Shown in pieces: positions 5,767-6,536 of a stretch of DNA of 6,536 nucleotides; position 1 is the first letter of the stretch, and every line of letters begins with the position of its first letter. The notes beneath the pieces were generated by a model. That model was not told the origin of the DNA, did no database searches, and saw only the letters and a list, made by a program, of their open reading frames with translations. Location of the stretch: contig JAAHHL010000408.1 in assembly GCA_010672185.1 (NCBI GenBank), positions 1 through 6,536 on the forward strand. Reading direction: 5' to 3'. Source of the DNA: Caldora sp. SIO3E6 (lineage in GTDB: Bacteria; Cyanobacteriota; Cyanobacteriia; Cyanobacteriales; Coleofasciculaceae). A program made the position numbers and the translations under genes.

Positions 5767-5795
5767 TTTACAAAAGTACACATAGAACCTACCAT
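5767..5795 (+). promoter_or_regulatory. Candidate promoter for the DUF4399 gene
   Basis: TTTACA (5767-5772, five of six matches) and TACCAT (5790-5795, four of six) are separated by 17 bases. A transcript from about 5802 would have a leader of about 37 bases including GAGGA (5831-5835), which lies three bases before the ATG. A short inverted repeat TACCA/TGGTA (5790-5794 and 5807-5811) overlaps the -10 box and the start region. Confidence 0.35.
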
Positions 5796-5838
5796 TATTA
5801 CCTTAGTGGTATCACTTGTCTGGCTTTAAAGAGGATTT

Positions 5839-6279
5839 ATGAAATATATCATTGGACTTAGCAGCGTTTTATTGACCCTGTGGTGGGGTTTATTAACCAC
5901 CACACCTGCTTGGGCTGTAACGCAATCCCATGCCCCCGCCGATGCCTATGCCTACATTATTGAGCCAACTGACGGTGAGACAGTTCCTCAAACGTTTGAT
6001 GTCAAATTTGGTGTATCTGGGATGGAAATTGCCCCGGCTGGGGTTAATCGTCAGAACACGGGGCATTATCATCTGCTGATTGATTTAGATGAATTGCCAG
6101 ATCTGACTCAACCTCTGCCAAGCAATCGCCACGTCAAGCACTTTGGTAACGGGCAAATAGAAGCAACTCCAACCCTGCCTTCTGGAGTCCATACATTGCG
6201 CCTATTATTGGGTGACTATGCCCATGTACCTCATGACAATCCTGTTCTGTCTGCACTTGTTCATATTAACGTTGAATAG
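5839..6279 (+). CDS. Secreted DUF4399 domain protein
   Basis: A 146-residue protein with a signal peptide (hydrophobic residues about 4-20, cleavage probably after AWA at 24-26) and a single DUF4399 domain. Family hallmarks are VKFGVSGMEIAPAGV (55-69), the histidine-rich GHYHLLID (75-82), HFGNGQIEA (101-109), LPSGVHTLRLLLGD (113-126) and HVPHDNPVLS (129-138). The many conserved histidines (76, 78, 101, 118, 129, 132) and Asp126 could bind a metal, but the function of the family is not established, so this is inference. It should act in the periplasm or outside the cell. The domain is complete. It appears monocistronic, preceded by its own candidate promoter and followed by hairpins. The in-frame codons after the TAG stay open for 24 more, which is probably chance. 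Confidence 0.9.
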   Translation: MKYIIGLSSVLLTLWWGLLTTTPAWAVTQSHAPADAYAYIIEPTDGETVPQTFDVKFGVSGMEIAPAGVNRQNTGHYHLLIDLDELPDLTQPLPSNRHVKHFGNGQIEATPTLPSGVHTLRLLLGDYAHVPHDNPVLSALVHINVE

Positions 6280-6341
6280 TTGTCAGAGACAGAAATCTAT
6301 GCTTCTATAGACACTTCTCTGGATGAAGCAATTCGCGAATA

Positions 6342-6377
6342 TTGTGCTACTTAATGTCTCATTCTTCAGTAGCACAA
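6342..6377. repeat. Ten-base-pair hairpin downstream of the DUF4399 gene
   Basis: TTGTGCTACT (6342-6351) and AGTAGCACAA (6368-6377) are perfect reverse complements around a 16-base loop. It lies 63 bases past the DUF4399 stop and may end that transcript, but neither strand has a following T-run, so it is not a typical intrinsic terminator. It is immediately followed by a second palindrome. Confidence 0.55.
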
Positions 6378-6380
6378 CTA

Positions 6381-6414
6381 TATTCAGCAAACCCTAGTTA
6401 GGGCTTGCTGAATA
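6381..6414. repeat. Near-perfect 34-base palindrome, possible mobile-element end
   Basis: TATTCAGCAA (6381-6390) pairs with TTGCTGAATA (6405-6414), and inside it CCCTA (6392-6396) pairs with TAGGG (6399-6403), with one mismatch between the two blocks. CAGCAAACC recurs at 6453-6461. Such a palindrome next to an open frame running off the window suggests the end of an insertion sequence or a MITE, but no transposase motif or target-site duplication can be seen. Confidence 0.5.
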
Positions 6415-6536
6415 AGTGTGTAAGCCATACCAGAGAAGGCTTTCTCCTCATGCAGCAAACCAAAAAAGTCCAAGGAAATTGCATCTGTTGGCTCAAAAAC
6501 CTGGCATCGACCCGGAAAATCCCTGGGTAACTTTGG
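6384..6536 (-). other. Unresolved partial open frame at right edge
   Basis: A minus-strand frame enters from the right edge and is open for 50 codons until a TGA at 6384-6386, inside the palindrome; it includes LDFFGLLHEEKAF and SGMAYTLIQQALTRVC. A competing plus-strand frame is open from about 6415 to the window end and includes LAQKPGIDPENPWVTL, with AAGGA at 6472-6476 that could serve a TTG start. Both read as plausible protein and I recognise neither. A frame terminating within an inverted repeat would be typical of a transposase 3' end, but that is inference only. Confidence 0.2.

Noticed and set aside
6433..6446. GAGAA/TTCTC mini-hairpin as a terminator
   Set aside because: It has a five-base stem, no T-run, and lies within an open frame; it is likely chance.

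Overview
The window looks like cyanobacterial chromosomal DNA, probably from a filamentous lineage. The evidence is five copies of the octamer GCGATCGC (HIP1), a PEP-CTERM surface protein, a Uma2-family endonuclease gene next to a VapBC module, and GC-rich double-hairpin intergenic repeats of a cyanobacterial kind. No rRNA, tRNA or CRISPR array was seen.

Layout from left to right. Positions 1-267 hold no convincing complete gene: there is a possible fragment at the left edge, a small inverted repeat around a HIP1 site, and a weak terminator for the next gene. A minus-strand exosortase-type (PEP-CTERM) protein gene follows at 268-1011, with a roughly 165-base leader that carries a candidate promoter and small hairpins. 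Next is a minus-strand operon: an OLD/AAA_15-like ATPase (1453-2895) whose stop codon directly abuts the start of a PIN-like nuclease gene (1177-1452). The PIN product is short and appears to have lost the C-terminal half of the fold. Divergent from the ATPase, on the plus strand, are a Uma2 PD-(D/E)xK endonuclease (2963-3607) and a complete vapBC toxin-antitoxin pair (3685-4280), closed by a strong terminator. A convergent minus-strand family-4 glycosyltransferase (4341-5558) follows, then a 280-base intergenic stretch with a large multi-hairpin repeat, then a secreted DUF4399 protein (5839-6279). The last 257 bases hold two strong hairpins and an unresolved open frame running off the right edge, possibly part of a mobile element.

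The block from 1177 to 4280 packs an ATPase-PIN pair, a Uma2 nuclease and VapBC together and contains no HIP1 site, whereas the neighbouring glycosyltransferase has four. It reads as an accessory, defence-like patch between cell-surface and envelope genes. The ATPase-PIN pair has the shape of an ATP-driven sensor plus effector nuclease, but the effector seems truncated here, so this copy may be decaying. The remaining genes (PEP-CTERM protein, glycosyltransferase, secreted DUF4399 protein) share a cell-envelope theme but do not form an obvious pathway.
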